Source: Tubulanus polymorphus (lineage: Eukaryota > Nemertea > Palaeonemertea > Tubulaniformes > Tubulanidae). From it: a stretch of DNA of 64,000 nt. The position numbers and the translations under genes were made by a program. Shown one piece after another: positions 1 through 11,200 of this stretch (position 1 is its first letter; the number at the start of each line of letters is the position of its first letter). The notes beneath the pieces were generated by a model. The model was not told the DNA's origin and did not search any database. It saw only the letters and a program-made list of their open reading frames with translations. The stretch is from assembly GCF_964204645.1 (NCBI RefSeq), contig NW_027437467.1, positions 1-64,000 of the forward strand, written 5' to 3'.

Positions 1-118
1 CCTGACGATTTGAGCGCTTTTACGCATCGACATTGTCGTTTTACCGATAGGGAGAATATTCGACACGAAAACGTCTTTTCTCGCGCTGAACGACGTTTTC
101 GCGTCGAAAAGTGCTTTT
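1..118. repeat. Representative satellite monomer (reference for numbering)
   Basis: First full unit, 118 bp, with 27 C, 27 G and 16 CpG by my count. It contains three inverted repeats: CGACA-T-TGTCG at 28-38, a long imperfect dyad at 59-108, and GAAAAG-TG-CTTTTC from 106 into the next unit (119). This copy belongs to the class with A30, A43, G51, A53 and GACACG at 62-67. The other two common classes are A43/T51/GATACG and T43/G53 with GATACG, GAAAAG or GATAAG. 118 is 1 modulo 3, so any reading frame moves by one at each unit. No open frame can therefore encode the same peptide in neighbouring units. Confidence 0.95.
59..108. other. Imperfect dyad (potential hairpin) in each monomer
   Basis: Left arm 59-75 and right arm 92-108 are reverse complements at 16 of 17 positions, with a single A/C mismatch (65 against 102) and a 16-nt spacer (76-91). 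The same structure recurs in every unit of this class. In GATACG monomers one pair becomes T opposite G. In GAAAAG monomers three adjacent pairs (64-66) are lost, leaving a 9-bp inner stem GAAAACGTC/GACGTTTTC. The right arm is nearly invariant across the array, while the left arm is the most variable part of the monomer. A cruciform, RNA hairpin or protein-binding site are all possible, and none is shown by sequence alone. Confidence 0.8.
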
Positions 119-1899
119 CCTGACGATTTGAGCGCTTTTACGCATCGACATTGTCGTTTTACCGATAGTGAGAATATTCGATACGAAAACGACTTTTCTC
201 GCGCTGAACGACGTTTTCGGGTCGAAAAGTGCTTTTCCTGACGATTTGAGCGCTTTTTCGCATCGGCATTGTCGTTTTTCCGATAGGGGGAATATTCGAT
301 ACGAAAACGTCTTTTCTCGCGCCGAACGACGTTTTCGCGTCGAAAAGTGCTTTTCCTGACGATTTGAGCGCTTTTACGCATCGGCATTGTCGTTTTTCCG
401 ATAGGGGGAATATTCGATACGAAAACGTCTTTTCTCGCGCTGAACGACGTTTTCGGGTCGAAAAGTGCTTTTCCTGACGATTTGAGCGCTTTTACGCATC
501 GGCATTGTCGTTTTTCCGATAGGGGGAATATTTGATAAGAAAACGTCTTTTCTCGCGCTGAACTACGTTTTCGCGTCGAAAAGTGCTTTTCCTGACGATT
601 TGAGCGCTTTTACGCATCGGCATTGTCGTTTTTCCGATAGGGGGAATATTCGATACGAAAAAGTCTTTTCTCGCGCCGAACGACGTTTTCGCGTCGAAAA
701 GTGCTTTTCCTGACGATTTGAGCGCTTTTACGCATCGACATTGTCGTTTTTCCGATAGGGGGAATATTCGATACGAAAACGTCTTTTCTCGCGCCGAACG
801 ACGTTTTCGCGTCGAAAAGTGCTTTTCCTGACGATTTGAGCGCTTTTACGCATCGGCATTGTCGTTTTTCCGATAGGGGGAATATTCGATACGAAAACGT
901 CTTTTCTCGCGCCGAACGACGTTTTCGCGTCGAAAAGTGCTTTTCCTGACGATTTGAGCGCTTTTACGCATCGACATTGTCGTTTTTCCGATAGGGGGAA
1001 TATTCGATACGAAAACGTCTTTTCTCGCGCCGAACGACGTTTTCGCGTCGAAAAGTGCTTTTCCTGACGATTTGAGCGCTTTTACGCATCGGCATTGTCG
1101 TTTTTCCGATAGGGGGAATATTCGATACGAAAACGTCTTTTCTCGCGCCGAACGACGTTTTCGCGTCGAAAAGTGCTTTTCCTGACGATTTGAGCGCTTT
1201 TACGCATCGGCATTGTCGTTTTTCCGATAGGGGGAATATTCGATACGAAAACGTCTTTTCTCGCGCCGAACGACGTTTTCGCGTCGAAAAGTGCTTTTCC
1301 TGACGATTTGAGCGCTTTTACGCATCGACATTGTCGTTTTACCGATAGTGAGAAAATTCGATACGAAAACGTCTTTTCTCGCGCCGAACGACGTTTTCGC
1401 GTCGAAAAGTGCTTTTCCTGACGATTTGAGCGCTTTTACGCATCGACATTGTCGTTTTACCGATAGTGAGAATATTCGATACGAAAACGTCTTTTCTCGC
1501 GCTGAACGACGTTTTCGCGTCGAAAAGTGCTTTTCCTGACGATTTGAGCGCTTTTACGCATCGGCATTGTCGTTTTTCCGATAGGGGGAATATTCGAAAA
1601 GAAAACGTCTTTTCTCGCGCTGAGCGACGTTTTCGCGTCGAAAAGTGCTTTTCCTGACGATTTGAGCGCTTTTACGCATCGGCATTGTCGTTTTTCCGAT
1701 AGGGGGAATATTCGAAAAGAAAACGTCTTTTCTCGCGCTGAGCGACGTTTTCGCGTCGAAATGTGCTTTTCCTGACGATTTGAGCGCTTTTACGCATCGG
1801 CATTGTCGTTTTTCCGATAGGGGGAATATTCGAAAAGAAAACGTCTTTTCTCGCGCTGAACTACGTTTTCGCGTCGAAAAGTGCTTTTTCCTGACGATT

Positions 1900-4800
1900 T
1901 GAGCGCTTTTACGCATCGACATTGTCGTTTTACCGATAGGGAGAATATTCGACACGAAAACGTCTTTTCTCGCGCCGAACGACGTTTTCGGGTCGAAAAG
2001 TGCTTTTCCTGACGATTTGAGCGCTTTTACGCATCGGCATTGTCGATTTTCCGATAGGGGGAATATTTGATAAGAAAACGTCTTTTCTCGCGCTGAACTA
2101 CGTTTTCGCGTCGAAAAGTGCTTTTCCTGACGATTTGAGCGCTTTTACGCATCGGCATTGTCGTTTTTCCGATAGGGGGAATATTCGATACGAAAACGTC
2201 TTTTCTCGCGCCGAACGACGTTTTCGCGTCGAAAAGTGCTTTTCCTGACGATTTGAGCGCTTTTACGCATCGGCATTGTCGTTTTTCCGATAGGGGGAAT
2301 ATTCGATACGAAAACGTCTTTTCTCGCGCCGAACGACGTTTTCGCGTCGAAAAGTGCTTTTCCTGACGATTTGAGCGCTTTTACGCATCGACATTGTCGT
2401 TTTACCGATAGTGAGAATATTCGATACGAAAACGTCTTTTCTCGCGCCGAACGACGTTTTCGCGTCGAAAAGTGCTTTTCCTGACGATTTGAGCGCTTTT
2501 ACGCATCGACATTGTCGTTTTACCGATAGTGAGAATATTCGATACGAAAACGTCTTTTCTCGCGCTGAACGACGTTTTCGCGTCGAAAAGTGCTTTTCCT
2601 GACGATTTGAGCGCTTTTACGCATCGGCATTGTCGTTTTTCCGATAGGGGGAATATTCGAAAAGAAAACGTCTTTTCTCGCGCTGAGCGACGTTTTCGCG
2701 TCGAAAAGTGCTTTTCCTGACGATTTGAGCGCTTTTACGCATCGGCATTGTCGTTTTTCCGATAGGGGGAATATTCGATACGAAAACGTCTTTTCTCGCG
2801 CCGAACGACGTTTTCGCGTCGAAAAGTGCTTTTCCTGACGATTTGAGCGCTTTTACGCATCGGCATTGTCGTTTTTCCGATAGGGGGAATATTCGAAAAG
2901 AAAACGTCTTTTCTCGCGCTGAACTACGTTTTCGCGTCGAAAAGTGCTTTTCCTGACGATTTGAGCGCTTTTACGCTTCGACATTGTCGTTTTACCGATA
3001 GTGAGAATATTCGATACGAAAACGTCTTTTCTCGCGCTGAACGACGTTTTCGCGTCGAAAAGTGCTTTTCCTGAAGATTTGAGCGCTTTTACGCATCGAC
3101 ATTGTCGTTTTTCCGATAGGGGGAATATTGGATAAGAAAACGTCTTTTCTCGCGCTGAACGACGTTTTCGCGTCGAAAAGTGCTTTTCCTGACGATTTGA
3201 GCGCTTTTACGCATCGACATTGTCGTTTTTCCGATAGGGGGAATATTCGAAAAGAAAACGTCTTTTCTCGCGCTGAGCGACGTTTTCGCGTCGAAAAGTG
3301 CTTTTCCTGACGATTTGAGCGCTTTTACGCATCGACATTGTCGTTTTACCGATAGTGAGAATATTCGATACGAAAACGTCTTTTCTCGCGCTGAACGACG
3401 TTTTCGCGTCGAAAAGTGCTTTTCCTGACGATTTGAGCGCTTTTACGCATCGGCATTGTCGTTTTTCCGATAGGGGGAATATACGAAAAGAAAACGTCTT
3501 TTCTCGCGCTGAGCGACGTTTTCGCGTCGAAAAGTGCTTTTCCTGACGATTTGAGCGCTTTTACGCATCGACATTGTCGTTTTACCGATAGTGAGAATAT
3601 TCGACACGAAAACGTCTTTTCTCGCGCTGAACGACGTTTTCGCGTCGAAAAGTGCTTTTCCTGACGATTTGAGCGCTTTTACGCATCGGCATTGTCGTTT
3701 TTCCGATAGGGGGAATATTCGAAAAGAAAACGTCTTTTCTCGCGCAGAGCGACGTTTTCGCGTCGAAAAGTGCTTTTCCTGACGATTTGAGCGCTTTTAC
3801 GCATCGGCATTGTCGTTTTTCCGATAGGGGGAATATTCGAAAAGAAAACGTCTTTTCTCGCGCAGAGCGACGTTTTCGCGTCGAAAAGTGCTTTTCCTGA
3901 CGATTTGAGCGCTTTTACGCATCGACATTGTCGTTTTTCCGATAGGGAGAATATTTGATAAGAAAACGTCTTTTCTCGCGCTGAACTACGTTTTCGCGTC
4001 GAAAAGTGCTTTTCCTGACGATTTGAGCGCTTTTACGCATCGACATTGTCGTTTTACCGATAGGGAGAATATTCGACACGAAAACGTCTTTTCTCGCGCT
4101 GAACGACGTTTTCGCGTCCAATAGTGCTTTTCCTGACGATTTGAGCGCTTTTACGCATCGACATTGTCGTTTTACCGATAGTGAGAATATTCGATACGAA
4201 AACGACTTTTCTCGCGCTGAACGACGTTTTCGGGTCGAAAAGTGCTTTTCCTGACGATTTGAGCGCTTTTACGCATCGGCATTGTCGTTTTTCCGATAGG
4301 GGGAATATTTGATACGAAAACGTCTTTTCTCGCGCTGAGCGACGTTTTCGCGTCGAAAAGTGCTTTTCCTGACGATTTGAGCGCTTTTACGCATCGGCAT
4401 TGTCGTTTTTCCGATAGGGGGAATATTCGAAAAGAAAACGTCTTTTCTCGCGCTGAGCGACGTTTTCGCGTCGAAAAGTGCTTTTCCTGACGATTTGAGC
4501 GCTTTTACGCATCGGCATTGTCGTTTTTCCGATAGGGGGAATATTCGATACGAAAACGTCTTTTCTCGCGCCGAACGACGTTTTCGCGTCGAAAAGTGCT
4601 TTTCCTGACGATTTGAGCGCTTTTACGCATCGGCATTGTCGTTTTTCCGATAGGGGGAATATTCGATACGAAAACGTCTTTTCTCGCGCCGAACGACGTT
4701 TTCGCGTCGAAAAGTGCTTTTCCTGACGATTTGAGCGCTTTTACGCATCGACATTGTCGTTTTACCGATAGTGAGAATATTCGATACGAAAACGTCTTTT

Positions 4801-7140
4801 CTCGCGCTGAACGACGTTTTCGCGTCGAAAAGTGCTTTTCCTGACGATTTGAGCGCTTTTACGCATCGGCATTGTCGTTTTTCCGATAGGGGGAATATTC
4901 GAAAAGAAAACGTCTTTTCTCGCGCTGAGCGACGTTTTCGCGTCGAAAAGTGCTTTTCCTGACGATTTGAGCGCTTTTACGCATCGGCATTGTCGTTTTT
5001 CCGATAGGGGGAATATTCGAAAAGAAAACGTCTTTTCTCGCGCTGAGCGACGTTTTCGCGTCGAAAAGTGCTTTTCCTGACGATTTGAGCGCTTTTACGC
5101 ATCGGCATTGTCGTTTTTCCGATAGGGGGAATATTCGAAAAGAAAACGTCTTTTCTCGCGCTGAACTACGTTTTCGCGTCGAAAAGTGCTTTTCCTGACG
5201 ATTTGAGCGCTTTTACGCTTCGACATTGTCGTTTTACCGATAGTGAGAATATTCGATACGAAAACGTCTTTTCTCGCGCTGAACGACGTTTTCGCGTCGA
5301 AAAGTGCTTTTCCTGACGATTTGAGCGCTTTTACGCATCGACATTGTCGTTTTTCCGATAGGGGGAATATTTGATAAGAAAACGTCTTTTCTCGCGCTGA
5401 ACGACGTTTTCGCGTCGAAAAGTGCTTTTCCTGACGATTTGAGCGCTTTTACGCATCGGCATTGTCGTTTTTCCGATAGGGTGAATATTCGATACGAAAA
5501 CGTCTTTTCTCGCGCTGAACGACGTTTTCGCGTCGAAAAGTGCTTTTCCTGACGATTTGAGCGCTTTTACGCATCGGCATTGTCGTTTTTCCGATAGGGG
5601 GAATATTCGATACGAAAACGTCTTTTCTCGCGCTGAACGACGTTTTCGCGTCGAAAAGTGCTTTTCCTGACGATTTGAGCGCTTTTACGCATCGACATTG
5701 TCGTTTTTCCGATAGGGGGAATATTCGAAAAGAAAACGTCTTTTCTCGCGCTGAGCGACGTTTTCGCGTCGAAAAGTGCTTTTCCTGACGATTTGAGCGC
5801 TTTTACGCATCGACATTGTCGTTTTTCCGATAGGGGGAATATTCGACACGAAAACGTCTTTTCTCGCGCTGAGCGACGTTTTCGCGTCGAAAAGTGCTTT
5901 TCCTGACGATTTGAGCGCTTTTACGCATCGACATTGTCGTTTTACCGATAGGGAGAATATTCGAAAAGAAAACGTCTTTTCTCGCGCTGAGCGACGTTTT
6001 CGCGTCAAAAAGTGCTTTTCCTGACGATTTGAGCGCTTTTACGCATCGGCATTGTCGTTTTTCCGATAGGGGGAATATTCGATACGAAAACGTCTTTTCT
6101 CGCGCTGAACGACGTTTTCGCGTCGAAAAGTGCTTTTCCTGACGATTTGAGCGCTTTTACGCATCGACATTGTCGTTTTTCCGATAGGGGGAATATTCGA
6201 AAAGAAAACGTCTTTTCTCGCGCTGAGCGACGTTTTCGCGTCGAAAAGTGCTTTTCCTGACGATTTGAGCGCTTTTACGCATCGGCATTGTCGTTTTTCC
6301 GATAGGGGGAATATTCGAAAAGAAAACGTCTTTTCTCGCGCTGAACTACGTTTTCGCGTCGAAAAGTGCTTTTCCTGACGATTTGAGCGCTTTTACGCTT
6401 CGACATTGTCGTTTTACCGATAGTGAGAATATTCGATACGAAAACGTCTTTTCTCGCGCTGAACGACGTTTTCGCGTCGAAAAGTGCTTTTCCTGATGAT
6501 TTGAGCGCTTTTACGCATCGACATTGTTGTTTTTTCCGATAGGGGGAATATTCGAAAAGAAAACGTCTTTTCTCGCGCTGAACGACGTTTTCGCGTCGAA
6601 AAGTGCTTTTCCTGACGATTTGAGCCCTTTTACGCATCGGCATTGTCGTTTTTACGATAGGGCGAATATTCGATACGAAAACGTCTTTTCTCGCGCTGAA
6701 CGACGTTTTCGGGTCGAAAAGTGCTTTTCCTGACGATTTGAGCGCTTTTACGCATCGGCATTGTCGTTTTTCCGATAGGGGGAATATTCGAAAAGAAAAC
6801 GTCTTTTCTCGCGCTGAGCGACGTTTTCGCGTCGAAAAGTGCTTTTCCTGACGATTTGAGCGCTTTTACGCATCGGCATTGTCGTTTTTCCGATAGGGGG
6901 AATATTCGAAAAGAAAACGTCCTTTCTCGCGCTGAGCGACGTTTTCGCGTCGAAAAGTGCTTTTCCTGACGATTTGAGCGCTTTTACGCATCGGCATTGT
7001 CGTTTTTCCGATAGGGGGAATATTCGATACGAAAACGTCTTTTCTCGCGCCGAACGACGTTTTCGCGTCGAAAAGTGCTTTTCCTGACGATTTGAGCGCT
7101 TTTACGCATCGGCATTGTCGTTTTTCCGATAGGGGGAATA
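1900..7140. repeat. About 5.2-kb satellite segment duplicated at 38.6-43.8 kb
   Basis: The order of variant monomers matches 38.6-43.8 kb with a shift of 36694 bp, dropping to 36693 after a 1-base loss near 41336. Shared rare markers are the GTCGATTTTCC monomer (2036 and 38730), TTGGATAAG (3128 and 39822), GTCCAATAG (about 4117 and 40811), the CCTGATG/TTGTTG pair (about 6494-6530 and 43188-43223), and CGTCCTTTC (about 6920 and 43613). At least one whole monomer differs (3896-4013 against 40590-40707). The match fades near 7.14 kb, and 6.6-7.5 kb also resembles 44.85-45.7 kb. Only satellite is present. Confidence 0.7.
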
Positions 7141-7599
7141 TTCGATACGAAAACGTCTTTTCTCGCGCCGAACGACGTTTTCGCGTCGAAAAGTGCTTTT
7201 CCTGACGATTTGAGCGCTTTTACGCATCGACATTGTCGTTTTACCGATAGTGAGAATATTCGATACGAAAACGTCTTTTCTCGCGCTGAACGACGTTTTC
7301 GCGTCGAAAAGTGCTTTTCCTGACGATTTGAGCGCTTTTACGCATCGGCATTGTCGTTTTTCCGATAGGGGGAATATTCGAAAAGAAAACGTCTTTTCTC
7401 GCGCTGAGCGACGTTTTCGCGTCGAAAAGTGCTTTTCCTGACGATTTGAGCGCTTTTACGCATCGGCATTGTCGTTTTTCCGATAGGGGGAAAATTCGAT
7501 ACGAAAACGTCTTTTCTCGCGCCGAACGACGTTTTCGCGTCGAAAAGTGCTTTTCCTGACGATTTGAGCGCTTTTACGCATCGGCATTGTCGTTTTTCC

Positions 7600-10500
7600 G
7601 ATAGGGGGAATATTCGATACGAAAACGTCTTTTCTCGCGCTGAACGACGTTTTCGCGTCGAAAAGTGCTTTTCCTGACGATTTGAGCGCTTTTACGCATC
7701 GACATTGTCGTTTTTCCGATAGGGGGAATATTCGAAAAGAAAACGTCTTTTCTCGCGCTGAGCGACGTTTTCGCGTCGAAAAGTGCTTTTCCTGACGATT
7801 TGAGCGCTTTTACGCATCGACATTGTCGTTTTTCCGATAGGGGGAATATTCGACACGAAAACGTCTTTTCTCGCGCTGAGCGACGTTTTCGCGTCGAAAA
7901 GTGCTTTTCCTGACGATTTGAGCGCTTTTACGCATCGACATTGTCGTTTTACCGATAGGGAGAATATTCGACACGAAAACGTCTTTTCTCGCGCCGAACG
8001 ACGTTTTCGCGTCGAAAAGTGCTTTTCCTGACGATTTGAGCGCTTTAACGCATCGGCATTGTCGTTTTTCCGATAGGGAGAATATTCGACACGAAAACGT
8101 CTTTTCTCGCGCTGAACGACGTTTTCGCGTCGAAAAGTGCTTTTCCTGACGATTTGAGCGCTTTTACGCATCGACATTGTCGTTTTACCGATAGGGAGAA
8201 TATTCGACACGAAAACGTCTTTTCTCGCGCTGAACGACGTTTTCGCGTCGAAAAGTGCTTTTCCTGACGATTTGAGCGCTTTTACGCATCGGCATTGTCG
8301 TTTTACCGATAGGGAGAATATTCGACACGAAAACGTCTTTTCTCGCGCTGAACGACGTTTTCGCGTCGAAAAGTGCTTTTCCTGACGATTTGAGCGCTTT
8401 TACGCATCGGCATTGTCGTTTTACCGATAGGGAGAATATTCGACACGAAAACGTCTTTTCTCGCGCTGAACGACGTTTTCGCGTCGAAAAGTGCTTTTCC
8501 TGACGATTTGAGCGCTTTTACGCATCGACATTGTCGTTTTACCGATAGGGAGAATATTCGACACGAAAACGTCTTTTCTCGCGCTGAACGACGTTTTCGC
8601 GTCGAAAAGTGCTTTTCCTGACGATTTGAGCGCTTTTACGCATCGGCATTGTCGTTTTTCCGATAGGGGGAATATTCGATACGAAAACGTCTTTTCTCGC
8701 GCTGAACGACGTTTTCGCGTCGAAAAGTGCTTTTCCTGGCGATTTGAGCGCTTTTACGCATCGACATTGTCGTTTTACCGATAGGGAGAATATTCGACAC
8801 GAAAACGTCTTTTCTCGCGCCGAACGACGTTTTCGCGTCGAAAAGTGCTTTTCCTGACGATTTGAGCGCTTTTACGCATCGGCATTGTCGTTTTTCCGAT
8901 AGGGGGAATATTCGATACGAAAACGTCTTTTCTCGCGTCGAAAAGTGCTTTTCCTGACGATTTGAGCGCTTTTACGCATCGGCATTGTCGTTTTTCCGAT
9001 AGGGGGAATATTCGATACGAAAACGTCTTTTCTCGCGCCGAACGACGTTTTCGCGTCGAAAAGTGCTTTTCCTGACGATTTGAGCGCTTTTACGCATCGA
9101 CATTGTCGTTTTACCGATAGGGAGAATATTCGACACGAAAACGTCTTTTCTCGCGCTGAGCGACGTTTTCGCGTCGAAAAGTGCTTTTCCTGACGATTTG
9201 AGCGCTTTTACGCATCGGCATTGTCGTTTTTCCGATAGGGGGAATATCCGAAAAGAAAACGTCTTTTCTCGCGCTGAGCGACGTTTTCGCGTCGAAAATT
9301 GCTTTTCCTGACGATTTGAGCGCTTTTACGCATCGACATTGTCGTTTTTCCGATAGGGGGAATATTCGATAAGAAAACGTCTTTTCTCGCGCTGAACTAC
9401 GTTTTCGCGTCGAAAAGTGCTTTTCCTGACGATTTGAGCGCTTTTACGCATCGACATTGTCGTTTTACCGATAGGGAGAATATTCGACACGAAAACGTCT
9501 TTTCTCGCGCTAAACGACGTTTTCGCGTCGAAAAGTGCTTTTCCTGACGATTTGAGCGCTTTTACGCATCGACATTGTCGTTTTACCGATAGGGAGAATA
9601 TTCGACACGAAAACGTCTTTTCTCGCGCTTAGCGACGTTTTCGCGTCGAAAAGTGCTTTTCCTGACGATTTGAGCGCTTTTACGCATCGGCATTGTCGTT
9701 TTTCCGATAGGGGGAATATTCGAAAAGAAAACGTCTTTTCTCGCGCAGAGCGACGTTTTCGCGTCGAAAAGTGCTTTTCCTGACGATTTGAGCGCTTTTA
9801 CGCATCGGCATTGTCGTTTTTCCGATAGGGGGAATATTCGATACGAAAACGTCTTTTCTCGCGCCGAACGACGTTTTCGCGTCGAAAAGTGCTTTTCCTG
9901 ACGATTTGAGCGCTTTTACGCATCGACATTGTCGTTTTACCGATAGGGAGAAGATTCGACACGAAAACGTCTTTTCTCGCGCTGAGCGACGTTTTCGCGT
10001 CAAAAAGTGCTTTTCCTGACGATTTGAGCGCTTTTACGCATCGGCATTGTCGTTTTTCCGATAGGGGGAATATCCGAAAAGAAAACGTCTTTTCTCGCGC
10101 TGAGCGACGTTTTCGCGTCGAAAAGTGCTTTTCCTGACGATTTGAGCGCTTTTACGCATCGACATTGTCGTTTTACCGATAGTGAGAATATTCGATACGA
10201 AAACGTCTTTTCTCGCGCTGAACGACGTTTTCGCGTCGAAAAGTGCTTTTCCTGACGATTTGAGCGCTTTTACGCATCGACATTGTCGTTTTTCCGATAG
10301 GGGGAATATTGGATAAGAAAACGTCTTTTCTCGCGCTGAACTACGTTTTCGCGTCGAAAAGTGCTTTTCCTGACGATTTGAGCGCTTTTACGCATCGACA
10401 TTGTCGTTTTACCGATAGGGAGAATATTCGACACGAATACGTCTTTTCTCGCGCTAAACGACGTTTTCGCGTCGAAAAGTGCTTTTCCTGACGATTTGAG

Positions 10501-11200
10501 CGCTTTTACGCATCGACATTGTCGTTTTACCGATAGGGAGAATATTCGACACGAAAACGTCTTTTCTCGCGCTGAGCGACGTTTTCGCGTCGAAAAGTGC
10601 TTTTCCTGACGATTTGAGCGCTTTTACGCATCGGCATTGTCGTTTTTCCGATAGGGGGAATATTCGAAAAGAAAACGTCTTTTCTCGCGCAGAGCGACGT
10701 TTTCGCGTCGAAAAGTGCTTTTCCTGACGATTTGAGCGCTTTTACGCATCGGCATTGTCGTTTTTCCGATAGGGGGAATATTCGATAAGAAAACGTCTTT
10801 TCTCGCGCTGAACGACGTTTTCGCGTCGAAAAGTGCTTTTCCTGACGATTTGAGCGCTTTTACGCATCGGCATTGTCGTTTTTCCGATAGGAAGAATATT
10901 CAATACGAAAACGTCTTTTCTGGCGCCGAACGACGTTTTCGCGTCGAAAAGTGCTTTTCCTGACGATTTGAGCGCTTTTACGCATCGACATTGTCGTTTT
11001 ACCGATAGGGAGAATATTCGACACGAAAACGTCTTTTCTCGCTCTGAACGACGTTTTCGCGTCGAAAAGTGCTTTTCCTGACGATTTGAGCGCTTTTACG
11101 CATCGGCATTGTCGTTTTTCCGATAGGGGGAATATTCGAAAAGAAAACGTCTTTTCTCGCGCAGAGCGACGTTTTCGCGTCGAAAAGTGCTTTTCCTGAC
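7600..11200. repeat. Satellite segment matching about 59.9-63.6 kb
   Basis: From about 8.0 kb the variant order matches 60.3-63.6 kb. The shift is about 52.24 kb at first and exactly 52361 bp after one extra monomer in the distal copy. Shared markers are GCTTTAACGC (about 8045 and 60290), CCTGGCGATT (8735 and 60978), the 100-bp monomer (8853 and 61214), GAAAATTGC (about 9296 and 61657), TTGGATAAG (10309 and 62670), and a GGAAGAATATTCAATAC monomer (about 10890 and 63251). No gene is seen. Confidence 0.7.
8853..8952. repeat. 100-bp satellite monomer with 18-bp internal deletion
   Basis: The unit jumps from TTTTCTCGCG straight to TCGAAAAG and so lacks 18 bp, most of the region between the two arms and much of the right arm. 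CGCG is present at both ends of the missing piece, which fits loss between short direct repeats. An identical-looking short unit lies at 61214-61313, exactly 52361 bp away. That shows the two segments share a recent common origin. Confidence 0.85.

Larger units (their letters stand above)
1..2530. repeat. Satellite segment matching 35514-38043
   Basis: Monomer types follow the same order as at 35514-38043 with a constant shift of 35513 bp over most of its length. Shared markers include the AAAACGAC/GGGTCG monomer (168 and 35681), the TTTGATAAG monomer (533 and 36046), and the AAATGTGC variant near 1760 and 37273. Differences are small: TTTTTCG near 256 against TTTTACG, and AAAAAGTC near 660 against AAAACGTC. 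One monomer is also placed differently between about 1.9 and 2.4 kb. Units at 1348-2410 and from 2411 repeat with a 1063-bp step, as they do at 36.8-39.0 kb. No gene is present. Confidence 0.7.

Noticed and set aside
59-108. CENP-B box in the monomer
   Set aside because: TTCG occurs at 59-62, but the required A and CGGG at their spacing are absent in the common classes.
168-359. 63-codon plus-strand open frame recurring dozens of times (also 60-, 69-, 76-codon forms)
   Set aside because: It is one and a half satellite units read in one frame and ending at the TGA of CCTGACG. The same DNA gives other frames in the next unit, and there is no promoter or sign of codon selection.
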